Of a DNA stretch of 64,000 bases, positions 34,039-43,016 are shown one piece after another. Each line of letters begins with the position of its first letter. The first letter of the stretch is position 1. The notes below the pieces were generated by a model. That model was not told the origin of the DNA. It did not search any database and saw only the letters and a list, made by a program, of their open reading frames with translations. A program made the translations under genes and the position numbers. This stretch comes from Grimontia hollisae CIP 101886 (lineage in GTDB: Bacteria; Pseudomonadota; Gammaproteobacteria; Enterobacterales; Vibrionaceae): positions 310,001 to 374,000 of the forward strand of contig NZ_ADAQ01000012.1 of NCBI RefSeq assembly GCF_000176515.1. The letters run 5' to 3'.

Positions 34039-34743
34039 TTATTTAATGGCGGTTTCCAGCGCAATTTCAATCATGTTGTTAAAAGAGAGTTGGCGCTCCT
34101 CTGCGGTGGTTTCTTCGCCTGTGATGCAGTGGTCAGAGACAGTCAGGATCGCCAGTGCTTCAATACCGAATTGGTGTGCCAGACCATACAAACCCGCCAC
34201 TTCCATATCCACACCCAACACGCCGAAACGTTCCAGAGCAGGGATCAGATCTTCATCGGGATCGTAGTAAAGATCGCCGGTAAACACGTTGCCGACTTTT
34301 ACATCGATCTCTTTTTCTTTTGCCACGCAGTAGGCGGTATGAAGCAGTTCGAACGACGCTGATGTTGCCATGTGGTAGCCGCTGCTGCGTTTCGCGTTGG
34401 TTGGGGAATCCGTGCCTGCCGCCTGCGCCAGGATCACATCACGCATTTTTACGTATTTTTGCGTCGCGCCGACGCTACCAATGCGAATGATGCGCTTAAC
34501 ACCAAAATCGTGAATCAATTCGTGGCCGTAAAGCACCATGGAAGGGATACCCATACCATGACCCATTACAGAGAGTCGGTGACCTTTGTAGTAACCGGTA
34601 TAGCCGAGCATGTTACGGACATCAGTAACCAACACGGCATCGTCCAGGTAGGTTTCAGCAATGTATTTTGCGCGAAGTGGGTCGCCCGGCATGATTACGG
34701 TATCCGCAAAATCTTCGGCGCAGCCAGCAATATGAGCAGTCAT
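34039..34743 (-). CDS. deoD: Purine nucleoside phosphorylase DeoD
   Basis: This 234-residue hexameric-type phosphorylase splits purine (deoxy)nucleosides with phosphate. The phosphate loop is IMPGDPLRAKYIA near the N-terminus. Other family motifs are RIGSVGATQKYVKMRDVILA and VLGVDMEVAGLYGLA (with the ribose-contacting Met-Glu), plus the base-site Asp in LTVSDHCITGEETTAEER. The length matches DeoD. It probably forms an operon with the downstream MFS carrier. It is likely a second, specialised copy because it is not in the usual deoCABD context. Confidence 0.95.
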   Translation of the reverse strand: MTAHIAGCAEDFADTVIMPGDPLRAKYIAETYLDDAVLVTDVRNMLGYTGYYKGHRLSVMGHGMGIPSMVLYGHELIHDFGVKRIIRIGSVGATQKYVKMRDVILAQAAGTDSPTNAKRSSGYHMATSASFELLHTAYCVAKEKEIDVKVGNVFTGDLYYDPDEDLIPALERFGVLGVDMEVAGLYGLAHQFGIEALAILTVSDHCITGEETTAEERQLSFNNMIEIALETAIK

Positions 34744-35070
34744 TTTGTGTTTCCTGTTTGGTTTTGATGGCGCAAATATTACTCACGGCTACCTTAGACA
34801 ATCAGGACAAAAGTCCGCTTTAAAAGTGCGGGATCTCAGATTTTATTTTCAGGTTGAAAAATGCGGGTGATCACCTTGGGTTGAGTCAGTGAGGTTTGGC
34901 ACAAGTTTGGGAAGGACGACTAGGGCGACGGTGTACATGTAAGGTTTCATATCAGTAACGTGTTTAAAAGAAACGAGATTTTACAGGGATTTCGCTTTGA
35001 TAAAGTAGGCAATGAGCGGGATTTCATACACTATCGTTTAAATGGCAACGACAAAGGACGGACGAAGACA
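34744..35070. other. Intergenic region upstream of deoD
   Basis: No gene is supported here. A short hairpin, CCGC-N9-GCGG, lies near 34812-34828, within the likely deoD promoter region. I did not find a clear CRP or CytR site. Confidence 0.4.
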
Positions 35071-35508
35071 ATGATAAAAAAGCTCACCATGGCTGTCATC
35101 ACGGTGCTTTTGATGGTTAGTGTTCCGGCTAAAGCCGATGTAGATGCTTTGGCTACGTGTATGATGAAAGCACTGAATGGAAAGGAGCGTAAACAACTGT
35201 CGCAATGGGTTTTCTTTTCGATTGCATCGCATCCAGACATGCGCGGCTATGCCAATGTCAGTACCGCGAATCGAGAGAAGGCCAATAAAGCGGTAGGAGA
35301 CATTGTTAACCGTTTATTGATGGAAGACTGCTCGACAGCGTTGGTGTCTGCGTATAAAAGCAACCCAAAGGCAATTAACCAGGCATTTGAAATGGTATAC
35401 AAAGTGGGCATGCAAGGGTTGATGACGAATCCTGCAGTTTCGGGGGCGCTCTCTGAATATGCGACGTATCTGGATCAGGAAAAACTGGGCCATCTGCTGG
35501 CAAAGTAG
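35071..35508 (+). CDS. Secreted protein of unknown function
   Basis: This 145-residue protein starts at 35071. The open frame runs further upstream, but this ATG begins a clear signal peptide (MIKKLTMAVITVLLMVSVPAKA). The mature part is helical, with two Cys (LATCMMKALNGKERKQL and LMEDCSTALVSAY) that could form a disulfide, and a C-terminal ALSEYATYLDQEKLGHLL. The ribosome site is AAGGA with wide spacing. I do not recognise a family; periplasmic location is inferred from the signal. Confidence 0.7.
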   Translation: MIKKLTMAVITVLLMVSVPAKADVDALATCMMKALNGKERKQLSQWVFFSIASHPDMRGYANVSTANREKANKAVGDIVNRLLMEDCSTALVSAYKSNPKAINQAFEMVYKVGMQGLMTNPAVSGALSEYATYLDQEKLGHLLAK

Positions 35509-35681
35509 TTTTGCTGTTGCGATAAATAAGCACGCGAAGAATACTCAACGTCAGGGTAAAGGCATTGTGTTAGAAAAGGATAGATACAAAGCACCACAGC
35601 AACCAGGCAAGAAATCAGCATTGAAGAGAAGAGCCTGCCCATTAAAAGGACTGGCTCAGTTATTGTGTTATTGCGTGTGCG

Positions 35682-36230
35682 TCAGAAATTGTAGCGGGCA
35701 GTGAGGACAACGCCTTGATTGGTGATATCCAGGCCTGAAAAGTCGCCACCAAAATCAACAGATTGATATCTGTAGCCAATACCCACGTCCAAATCGTCGA
35801 ACATGTAGCCCACTTCAACACCAGCCTGGTAGGCAATCTCTGAGTCTTTTGCGCTCATTCCAAACAGGCTCAGCTCCGACTCCATTGAACCAATGCCAAG
35901 GATAAGGGCACTGTAAAGATTGTTGCCTTCTTCAACCCATTTGGGTCTCAGGTTGAAGTAATAAGCGTCACTTTCCACCGCGAGCACCGAGCCGAAATCT
36001 GTTTTACCCAGACGCTGGTACTCGACTTCGAATCCCAGCTTTAAGTGGGGAGAGAGTGACAGGCTGTAACCTACAAAGCCACCGACACCTAAATCGCTTT
36101 TTTCGTCAACAGACAGGACAGAAACGTCAAGTTCTGTTTCATTGAAAACCGCAAGATTTGCGCCGCCATAAAAATTATTCGCAACGGATTGTGTGCTAAA
36201 CAGGAGTAGTGCAAGGCAGAGTTTTTTCAT
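35682..36230 (-). CDS. Outer-membrane beta-barrel protein
   Basis: This 182-residue protein starts at 36230 with a signal peptide (MKKLCLALLLFSTQSVANN). Alternating-residue strands follow: FYGGANLAVF, GVGGFVGYSLSL, LKLGFEVEYQRLG, AGVEVGYMFDDLDVGIGYRYQSVDF. The terminal strand VVLTARYNF ends in Phe, the outer-membrane assembly signal. This fits an eight-stranded OmpA/OmpX-like barrel. No ligand or adhesin motif is seen, so function is open. Confidence 0.82.
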   Translation of the reverse strand: MKKLCLALLLFSTQSVANNFYGGANLAVFNETELDVSVLSVDEKSDLGVGGFVGYSLSLSPHLKLGFEVEYQRLGKTDFGSVLAVESDAYYFNLRPKWVEEGNNLYSALILGIGSMESELSLFGMSAKDSEIAYQAGVEVGYMFDDLDVGIGYRYQSVDFGGDFSGLDITNQGVVLTARYNF

Positions 36231-36470
36231 TGTAAAACCACACATAATATAAAAAGAAGGAAGGTTCTGCCTTCAACAACCAGCGACAGAATGAAGGCGT
36301 TGCAAAACACATTCACCCTTGTTGATGCTGAAGGAAATCAGGCACAGAATTTAACATTATGCGTAAGTGCGCATATTCGAAGTGACTCACAATATTTAAT
36401 GAATAGAGAGAAATTCGCCAATTAAATCATGGTATTGGAAGATGTCTTGGTTTGACGTCGGATGATACTG

Positions 36471-36504
36471 AAAAGAAAACGGAACGATGGTGAGCGCTCC
36501 GTTT
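36471..36504 (-). terminator. Terminator of the Zur-linked ABC transporter operon
   Basis: AAACGGA and TCCGTTT form a hairpin just after the ATPase stop. On the minus strand it is followed by TCTTTTCAG with TTTT runs. Confidence 0.7.
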
Positions 36505-36530
36505 GTTTGGTCATGTACGCACAGTTTGGT

Positions 36531-37916
36531 TCAGGCCATTTGGATTACTGAATCGCAACGTTTGTCGATCAGGTTTTTGTCATGGCTGACAAGCAAGAGC
36601 GCGCAATATTGTTCTCTCGCCAGAGTGATAAGAACATCAGTGACTTCTTTGGCAGTAATGGGATCGAGCCTTGATGTTGGCTCGTCTGCGAACAGAAATA
36701 CCGGCTCAAGCAGCAGCGCTCGAAGAATGGAGAAACGTTGCAGCTCGCCACCCGAAACAGAAAGGCTGTTTCGTTTGAGTAAGCCGGGAGTGAGGCCCAG
36801 CTTTTCCATTAAAGGTGAAATTTTTGCGCGGTTAATGTTGTGCAGCAAGACGAGATCATCAAGTAAAGTGCCCAGTGAGACACTCGGTGTCACTGCTGAC
36901 GGCGGGTCTTGAAACAGTTTTTGCCACTGATAGGGCGCGACATCTTGTCTTCTTTTTATGATCTCGCCTTTTATTGGTGGCAGCAGGCCAAGCAAGGTAT
37001 CGCCCAGTGTACTTTTTCCGCAGCCGCTGTCTCCCACCACGCCCATCACTTCACCACGATGAAGCGTAAAGGATAAATTGTCGGCCAATACCTTGTTTGG
37101 GCGGCCAATTGACAGAGATGTTACTGCAAGCAGGGGCTCTGACAATGCATGTGTCTGTATGTCTTTTTTCCACTGGCGGGGGTCGGCAGCAATCAATGCC
37201 TTCGTGTACTCATGTTGCGGGTTTTCAAGCACCTGAGAAGTGCTTCCTTGCTCCAACAGCTTGCCGTTCTTCATCACTATAATGTCGCCTTGCAACTGGC
37301 GAGCGACATCAATGTCGTGAGTGATGGTTAACAACCCTCCACCCCGTGCGCTGCGTTTCAGCAACCGGATAATGTCGTCACGGCGGCTGGCATCCAAGCC
37401 TTTTGTTGGCTCGTCTGCCAGAATAAGCGTTGCACCACCCGCTTTCGCTGCAACGATGGCAAGGCGTTGCGCCATGCCCCCTGAAAGCTCGCCGGGCCTT
37501 TTCAGGGCGCTGTTTTTTAGGCCGACATCGTCTAAATCCGTCAATGCCTGATTGAAAGCCATTTCGGGGTGGTTGCCATGCACACATTCATACACCTCGG
37601 CCACTTGCTTATAGCTTCGCATCAGCGGATCGAGGGAATGCCAGGGTTCTTGCGGCAACAGAGTGATCGCTTTTCCCCAGTGTGCTTTCAGTGCTTCGCC
37701 TTCAAGTGTTTGGTCAAACAACGCCACACTACCGTGTTGGGAAAGTGACGCTGGTAAGGTGCCCATAATCGCTTGCGCCAACAGGCTTTTTCCTGAGCCT
37801 GTCTCACCGAGAATCGTCAGCGGCCTGTCCTGAAACAGCGTGAAAGAAACTGGATGAATCAACCGGTTATTTCCGGCATTTACTGACAGTTCATTCAGTC
37901 GAATCAATGGTTTCAC
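36531..37916 (-). CDS. Fused dual ATP-binding protein of an Opp/Nik-type ABC importer
   Basis: This 461-residue protein joins two ATPase domains that are separate DppD/DppF-type proteins in most systems. Domain 1 has Walker A GETGSGKS, signature LSGGMAQR and Walker B LILADEP. Domain 2 has Walker A GDSGCGKS, signature VSGGELQR and Walker B LFADEPTSRLD. All catalytic motifs look intact. It is the last gene of the four-gene importer, overlapping the permease gene by 26 bases and followed by a terminator. It would energise uptake by the two permeases, with specificity set by the binding protein. Confidence 0.92.
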   Translation of the reverse strand: MKPLIRLNELSVNAGNNRLIHPVSFTLFQDRPLTILGETGSGKSLLAQAIMGTLPASLSQHGSVALFDQTLEGEALKAHWGKAITLLPQEPWHSLDPLMRSYKQVAEVYECVHGNHPEMAFNQALTDLDDVGLKNSALKRPGELSGGMAQRLAIVAAKAGGATLILADEPTKGLDASRRDDIIRLLKRSARGGGLLTITHDIDVARQLQGDIIVMKNGKLLEQGSTSQVLENPQHEYTKALIAADPRQWKKDIQTHALSEPLLAVTSLSIGRPNKVLADNLSFTLHRGEVMGVVGDSGCGKSTLGDTLLGLLPPIKGEIIKRRQDVAPYQWQKLFQDPPSAVTPSVSLGTLLDDLVLLHNINRAKISPLMEKLGLTPGLLKRNSLSVSGGELQRFSILRALLLEPVFLFADEPTSRLDPITAKEVTDVLITLAREQYCALLLVSHDKNLIDKRCDSVIQMA

Positions 37917-38700
37917 GGCCAGTTCCTGTTAATAAATGAAAGCCTAACACCAGCAGTGCAACGGCCACTAAAGGCTGGGCCAACGCCCAGGGCGAATTGA
38001 CGGAGTAAGGGAATAATTCAACACTCATCAAGCCAAGCTCTGCGAGCGGTGGTTGAATGCCGACAGAAACAAAACCGAGGGATGCCATCATGAGTACTGC
38101 GTTTGCCCCACCAAACGCTGCCATGGTTATGACAGAAGGAAGAATGGCAGGCAAGATATGGCGCTTGAACTGGTACCACTTTCCAAACCCCATCATGGCA
38201 GATAGCTCCCTTTCTGGGCTCCCTACCTGGGTGCGGGTGATGGCACGGGTGACGCGGTAGTATTCGACCCATTGCACCAGGGAAATAGCCACATACAGCA
38301 TGACAAACGAACCGGGGGCGATGGCTGCCAACAGCAATACCAGCACCAGCCCAGGTAGCGCCAGCAGGATGTTTACGATGATATCAAGCACCTGTTCGGT
38401 TTTACCGCCAGCCCAGGCGGATAACACACCAAGACTGATACCCAGTATGGAGGCCGTGATGACACACATCAGGCTCAGCGAAAAGGATAAACCTATTGCG
38501 CTTGCCAGACGTGTCGCCATATCCCGGCCAAAATGATCCGTACCGAGCCAATGATCACTGTTTGGAGGCAGTAAAGTGGCTGACAGGTTTTGCTGGTCGA
38601 TGGAGTAGGGCGAAAACAGGCCGGTAAACAACGAAAAGCTGAAAAGCAGCAGCAGGATAAATAAGCCAGCCTTCTGACCGGAGGATACGAGGTTTGTCAT
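37891..38700 (-). CDS. Opp/Nik-type ABC permease, DppC/NikC-like
   Basis: This 269-residue inner-membrane permease has an N-terminal helix and the OppC-type extension HWLGTDHFGRDMATRLASA. The EAA loop EYYRVTRAITRTQVGSPERELSAMMG contacts the ATPase. The final helices are present. The start codon overlaps the upstream permease stop (ATGA). It pairs with the DppB-like permease to form the channel. Confidence 0.92.
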   Translation of the reverse strand: MTNLVSSGQKAGLFILLLLFSFSLFTGLFSPYSIDQQNLSATLLPPNSDHWLGTDHFGRDMATRLASAIGLSFSLSLMCVITASILGISLGVLSAWAGGKTEQVLDIIVNILLALPGLVLVLLLAAIAPGSFVMLYVAISLVQWVEYYRVTRAITRTQVGSPERELSAMMGFGKWYQFKRHILPAILPSVITMAAFGGANAVLMMASLGFVSVGIQPPLAELGLMSVELFPYSVNSPWALAQPLVAVALLVLGFHLLTGTGRETIDSTE

Positions 38701-39632
38701 TGTGCCTGTTGCCCCCGCGGATCAATCCAGTAACACAGGGCATCAACCAGTCCATTCAGCACCACAAACAACACGCCCATTGTTAAAGCACAACCCTGGA
38801 TCAGTGGAATATCCCGGGCAAAAATGGCATGGGCTAATCCATGTCCAACCCCTGGCCATGAAAACAGCGATTCAATCATCACAATCCCTTCAATCACACT
38901 GACCAGTTGAATACCGATAAACGCAACGACAGGCACTGCCATATTGCGAACGCCATGTCGCACAAAGGTCTGCGATTCGGTCAATCCTTTTATGCGTGAA
39001 AACTGATAGAAAGAAGAACGAAAGACGTTAAGTGCACTGACATGAACGACCCGGTTAGAAACCGCCGCCAGACTGATTGCAAGTGTGAAGGCGGGTAACA
39101 CCAGATGCTGCCAGGTACCAAATCCTGCCACTGGCAGCAGGGTGATATTCAATGCAAAAAGCAGGATCAGCACCAAACCCAACACAAAAACAGGTAATGC
39201 CTTGGTGAATGTCGACAGCCAAACCAGCACGGTATTGAGGGCGCCCCCTTTCCTGGCGGACCAAATGCCCATTGGAACGGCAATCAGCATGGACAGGAAA
39301 ATGCCCGCCACTGCGAGCAACAGGGAATGCCCCAGCTGGTGGGCTATCTCACCACTTACAGGTAAACCACTTACCAGTGAATTACCGAGGTTGAACTGCA
39401 GTAAATCAGTCAGCCAGCTGATATAGCTGCTGAACCACCCCTGATCGAGGTTCAGTTCACTGCGTACCAACTCAGCCGCATTTGAGTCGACATTGTCCTG
39501 CCCGTAGCGACTGGCTGCAATGCGGTATGCCATGTCACCCGGCAGGCTCCTCATCAGAATGAACGTGAGGGTACCAACCCCCCACGCGACAAGAATAAGC
39601 TGGAGCAATCGCTTTTTTATCAGCGACACCAT
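38697..39632 (-). CDS. Opp/Nik-type ABC permease, DppB/NikB-like
   Basis: This 311-residue permease has the N-terminal DppB block LTFILMRSLPGDMAYRIAASRYG. The EAA-type loop reads SSFYQFSRIKGLTESQTFVRHGVRN, and the C-terminal block reads SLFSWPGVGHGLAHAIFARDIPLIQG; these blocks are typical of the family. It starts 2 bases after the binding-protein stop, so the operon is tightly coupled. Confidence 0.93.
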   Translation of the reverse strand: MVSLIKKRLLQLILVAWGVGTLTFILMRSLPGDMAYRIAASRYGQDNVDSNAAELVRSELNLDQGWFSSYISWLTDLLQFNLGNSLVSGLPVSGEIAHQLGHSLLLAVAGIFLSMLIAVPMGIWSARKGGALNTVLVWLSTFTKALPVFVLGLVLILLFALNITLLPVAGFGTWQHLVLPAFTLAISLAAVSNRVVHVSALNVFRSSFYQFSRIKGLTESQTFVRHGVRNMAVPVVAFIGIQLVSVIEGIVMIESLFSWPGVGHGLAHAIFARDIPLIQGCALTMGVLFVVLNGLVDALCYWIDPRGQQAQ

Positions 39633-39634
39633 GG

Positions 39635-41221
39635 TTACTTGAAGTCCATTTGGTTGATGAAGTAATCACGTTCGAAAGGGTCAAAGCGGAAGTTCGCGAC
39701 ACGGCTGTTGACTGACGTGTGCTGGCTGTAGTTCACAATGGGCAGTACGGGATAATCGTCATGGATTGCCTGTGCGACTTTCTGGCTCAGCATCAGACTT
39801 TTCTCCGCATCCTGTGTTTTCAGCAGCTCTGCGATAGCGGCATCTACCTCGGCGTTTTTCCAGTTCATGGTTCCCCAATCGCCACCACCGTTGGCAAAGT
39901 CAGTGCTGATGATAGGCAAGGGGTCGGCAATAAAACCAAAATTACGAGCGATAAGCGCCACTTCAAGTGAACCGTCAGTGTGACCGGCAGGAATCATACT
40001 GGAGTTGGTGATATCGACCTTCAAATCTACCCCTAACTCTGCCCATTGTGCCTGAATAGCGGTTGCAACAGTGGCAAGCTCGGGGCGGTCAGCATAGGTA
40101 ATTAATGTAAGCCTGAACGGTTCGCCATCGCGTTCCAGTATGCCATTCTCGCCCATCTTCCAACCAAGGCTGGCTAGTAAGGCTTTCGCCTCGTCAAGGT
40201 TGAATCCATCGTTGTTGATGTCTGCAAGGTGCCATTGCGACATAGAACTTGGCAGCAACTGGGACGTTTCTGAACCTTCTGCATACAATACATTCTTGGC
40301 AATTCCACGACGGTCGATGGCGATACTCAGCGCTTTTCGTGCGTCCTTTTCGTTGAGGAAAGGATGCCCGCTGTTGAGTTTTACAAAGAGCGTACGGGGG
40401 ATCAGGTCACTGTGAACATTCACCTGATCGGTGTTTTCAAGCTGAGACAGCATGGAAGGATCGAGTGTAAATACAATGTCTGCTTCGCCAGATTTAGCCT
40501 GCAGGATACGGCTTTCGGCACGATGGCCGGTTAAGTAAGAAGCAAAAGCGATTTTAGCGTTCTCACCCCAGTATCCATCAAACTTTTGCACCAGGACTTT
40601 ATGGGGCGGCTGAAAGTCTGCCATTTGATAGGGACCGGTGCCGTATAGGGTTTCTACAGAACCATTATCTTCAAAGGAGGCTGGCGCAACGATGGCGGTG
40701 GAGTAGTTGGTGAGCAGGGCAGGAAAGGCAACATAAGGTTCGCGCAAGCGGAAAACGATCTGGTTGGTGCCTTGTGCGTTGATGCTTTCCACCGAGGCTT
40801 TACCCAGGGTGCCGTGTTTGGCCAGAGAGTGGTTCAGGCTGTTTAGCACCGCTTTGATATTCATGGGGGTACCATCATGGAAAGTAACCCCGTCTTTGAT
40901 GTCAAATGTCCAGTCCAGCCCGTTATCGCTGACTTTCCAGCTGGTTGCCAGCCCCGGTGTGACTTCCCCGTTTTGGTCAACATTCAACAAAGTCTCAATC
41001 ACTTGCATGCGGGTGAGAATATAGCCCTGTTTAGAAGGATCGAGACTGGTGATCTCCCATGGTCCGCTGATGGAAAGCGTATTGGATTTGTTCTGTGCAA
41101 TTTCTCCTGACTTCTGGCTTGAGAACCAGAGTGTAGCGCTTGCAAGTAAGACAGCAACGAACACGCCCAACCGGACAAGTTTTCCCTTCTTAGCCACTTT
41201 GGCGTATGAAATCTTATTCAT
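39635..41221 (-). CDS. SBP_bac_5-family solute-binding protein, NikA/CntA-like
   Basis: This 528-residue binding protein starts at the ATG at 41221, which has AGGA upstream; a codon nine residues earlier has no site. A single N-terminal hydrophobic segment suggests export or a membrane anchor. The mature protein has ITSLDPSKQGYILTRMQVIE, then GEVTPGLATSWKVSDNGLDWTF and the family signature VTFHDGTPMN. The C-terminal region has NRSP-like DYPVLPIVNYSQHTSVNSRV. The family binds peptides, nickel or metal-ligand complexes. A Zur operator directly upstream argues for a zinc-related ligand. Pocket residues alone do not decide it. Confidence 0.9.
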   Translation of the reverse strand: MNKISYAKVAKKGKLVRLGVFVAVLLASATLWFSSQKSGEIAQNKSNTLSISGPWEITSLDPSKQGYILTRMQVIETLLNVDQNGEVTPGLATSWKVSDNGLDWTFDIKDGVTFHDGTPMNIKAVLNSLNHSLAKHGTLGKASVESINAQGTNQIVFRLREPYVAFPALLTNYSTAIVAPASFEDNGSVETLYGTGPYQMADFQPPHKVLVQKFDGYWGENAKIAFASYLTGHRAESRILQAKSGEADIVFTLDPSMLSQLENTDQVNVHSDLIPRTLFVKLNSGHPFLNEKDARKALSIAIDRRGIAKNVLYAEGSETSQLLPSSMSQWHLADINNDGFNLDEAKALLASLGWKMGENGILERDGEPFRLTLITYADRPELATVATAIQAQWAELGVDLKVDITNSSMIPAGHTDGSLEVALIARNFGFIADPLPIISTDFANGGGDWGTMNWKNAEVDAAIAELLKTQDAEKSLMLSQKVAQAIHDDYPVLPIVNYSQHTSVNSRVANFRFDPFERDYFINQMDFK

Positions 41222-41301
41222 AAAAGTTCCTAATATACCCAACAACATCCAAAATTGTCTTTTTATAACGCTTTGAAAAATAAGTGCTATATAAAATTCA
41301 C

Positions 41302-41338
41302 GCGATATGAATTGTTATAATATAACAATTCATATCGC
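41302..41338. promoter_or_regulatory. Zur operator upstream of the ABC importer
   Basis: A perfect 17-bp inverted repeat with a 3-base spacer contains the core GTTATAATATAAC. The central 23 bases (41309-41331) match the gammaproteobacterial Zur box (GAAATGTTATA-N-TATAACATTTC, remembered from the literature) at 20 of 22 defined positions. It lies about 80-120 bases before the binding-protein ATG, the expected place for repression under zinc-replete conditions. The divergent glutathione-synthetase-like gene starts 227 bases on the other side. Confidence 0.85.
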
Positions 41339-41564
41339 ATACTGAACAGCCAAACCGATCATTTATTGACATAGTTATCAAATAAACAGCGTGAAGGTGG
41401 TGGAACTATCCGGCCAAACGTGTTTACACGCTTTTGCTGACTGAACGGAGGGGTCACAACACGGTATTGGAAGTGCTTGAATATCGCCTTCGTCGCACAA
41501 ATATTCTGTATATGACACATGATGCGTTGCATAATGCTGCGCTTTCCTCTGCTGGGACAACATC

Positions 41565-43004
41565 ATGGCATTCCGAAATACTGAAAAAGCGAAGAACGAA
41601 GCCGTTGAGTGGGCGCTGACCCATGGCATGGCACTGAAACAAACTCCTGATTCAGCCAGACATCCGGCGTTTACGCTGACTCCCACCGCCATTGAACGCG
41701 AGCGCTTTGAATATCTGGTTTCATCGGTTCACCTGCTGGGCAAGCTGGTACACGCCGTCTCTGAAGATGCGCATTTTATCCACCACGCGATTTCTCCCAT
41801 GACAGCGGGCAATACCTTCTTCCGGGCATTGTTGAAAATGCACCGGCAAATTCATCACAGTGATGCGCCTGCACGCCGTGTGCCGCTGTTGATGATGCGC
41901 AGCGATTTTATGGATGATGCCGAACTTGGCCCAAAACTGGTTGAATTTAACGGCATTGCAGCGGGTATGGGGCCGTTTGGCCAGCGCATTCATGAACTGC
42001 ATGATTATCTTGCTATCCAGTGGCCGACACCGTTTGTTCAGTGGGCAGGAGAAAAACCGGGCGAGTTGGTAGAAAACCGTGCACTGGAAAGGCTGGCGGA
42101 AGGCGTTGCGCAGGCAACCCAATCCATCAAAGATCATTTCGGTGATGGTGGGCGGCCAACGTTTCTGATGGTGGTTCAGGAACGTGAAGACAATGTGTAT
42201 GACCAACACCTGCTGGAGCACGCGCTTCAGGCGAGGGGAATACGCACTGTCCGCCGCACCTTCCGTGAACTCTATGACGGGCTTTCCACCGGAGAGGGCC
42301 ACCGCTTGTTACTGGATGGCATTGGCCCGATAGACACTGTCTATCTTCGCGCAGGTTACCAGTTCAGCGATTATGTCGCTCACGACATCGTTGACGTAGC
42401 GTGCTGTGAGGCGCTCTCCCAGACCCGCGTGATGATTGAAAAACACCATGTGGCGGTCAATGCGACGGTGAGCCAACAACTGGCGACCAGCAAACGTGTC
42501 CAGATGTTACTTTCATCCGCACCGGTTGACTCCCTGATGCAATTTGGGCTGACGAAAAGTGAAGCTGAAACGGTGAAGCATTTCTTGGGTGAAATGGTGG
42601 CGGTTGATGAAAACAGTGCGCAGAAGGTCTCTGAAGGGAATGTGGATGACTGGGTATTGAAAAATCAGGGTGAAGGCGGTGGTCACTGTATTTTTGGTGA
42701 CGATATCATCACCAGGCTGAACAGGCTTGGCCCGCATGAATATGGCGCATGGGCGTTGATGCGCCGCTTGCACCCCATCCCAAGGCCCCAACCTGCGTAT
42801 ATGGTGCGAAAAGGCGAAATCTACGTGGTGGATGATCTTATCAGTGAAATTGGTTTGTTCACCATGCATCTAAATGGCGAACCCTTGATTGATAACAATG
42901 GTTATGCAGGGTATCTCATCCGCAGTAAATCATCCAAAGTGACAGAAGGCGGTGTCCACAGTGGCATGGGCGCGCTGGATTCGCTGATGTTTACAGGTAA
43001 GTGA
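41565..43004 (+). CDS. Eukaryotic-type glutathione synthetase homologue (ATP-grasp)
   Basis: This 479-residue protein is collinear with animal/plant glutathione synthetase and unlike bacterial GshB. Matching blocks are MRSDFM (111-116), VEFN (126-129), VQEREDNVYDQH (204-215), ATSKRVQ (307-313) and VLKNQGEGGGHCIFGDD (364-380). ISEIGLF and the glycine-rich lid EGGVHSGMGALD (461-472) complete the set. ATP-grasp Lys364 and Glu370 are kept. Several positions differ from human GSS: YLRAGY for YFRDGY, KNQGEGGGHC for KPQREGGGNN. Ligation of a dipeptide or similar acid to an amino acid is expected, but glutathione itself is not assured. No strong ribosome site precedes the ATG. It is divergent from a Zur-controlled importer. 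Confidence 0.85.
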   Translation: MAFRNTEKAKNEAVEWALTHGMALKQTPDSARHPAFTLTPTAIERERFEYLVSSVHLLGKLVHAVSEDAHFIHHAISPMTAGNTFFRALLKMHRQIHHSDAPARRVPLLMMRSDFMDDAELGPKLVEFNGIAAGMGPFGQRIHELHDYLAIQWPTPFVQWAGEKPGELVENRALERLAEGVAQATQSIKDHFGDGGRPTFLMVVQEREDNVYDQHLLEHALQARGIRTVRRTFRELYDGLSTGEGHRLLLDGIGPIDTVYLRAGYQFSDYVAHDIVDVACCEALSQTRVMIEKHHVAVNATVSQQLATSKRVQMLLSSAPVDSLMQFGLTKSEAETVKHFLGEMVAVDENSAQKVSEGNVDDWVLKNQGEGGGHCIFGDDIITRLNRLGPHEYGAWALMRRLHPIPRPQPAYMVRKGEIYVVDDLISEIGLFTMHLNGEPLIDNNGYAGYLIRSKSSKVTEGGVHSGMGALDSLMFTGK

Positions 43005-43016
43005 CAACGCGTTTCC

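Noticed and set aside
41302-41338. NikR operator (ATATGA and TCATAT halves)
   Set aside because: The half-sites are 19 bases apart instead of 16, and the centre fits the Zur consensus far better.
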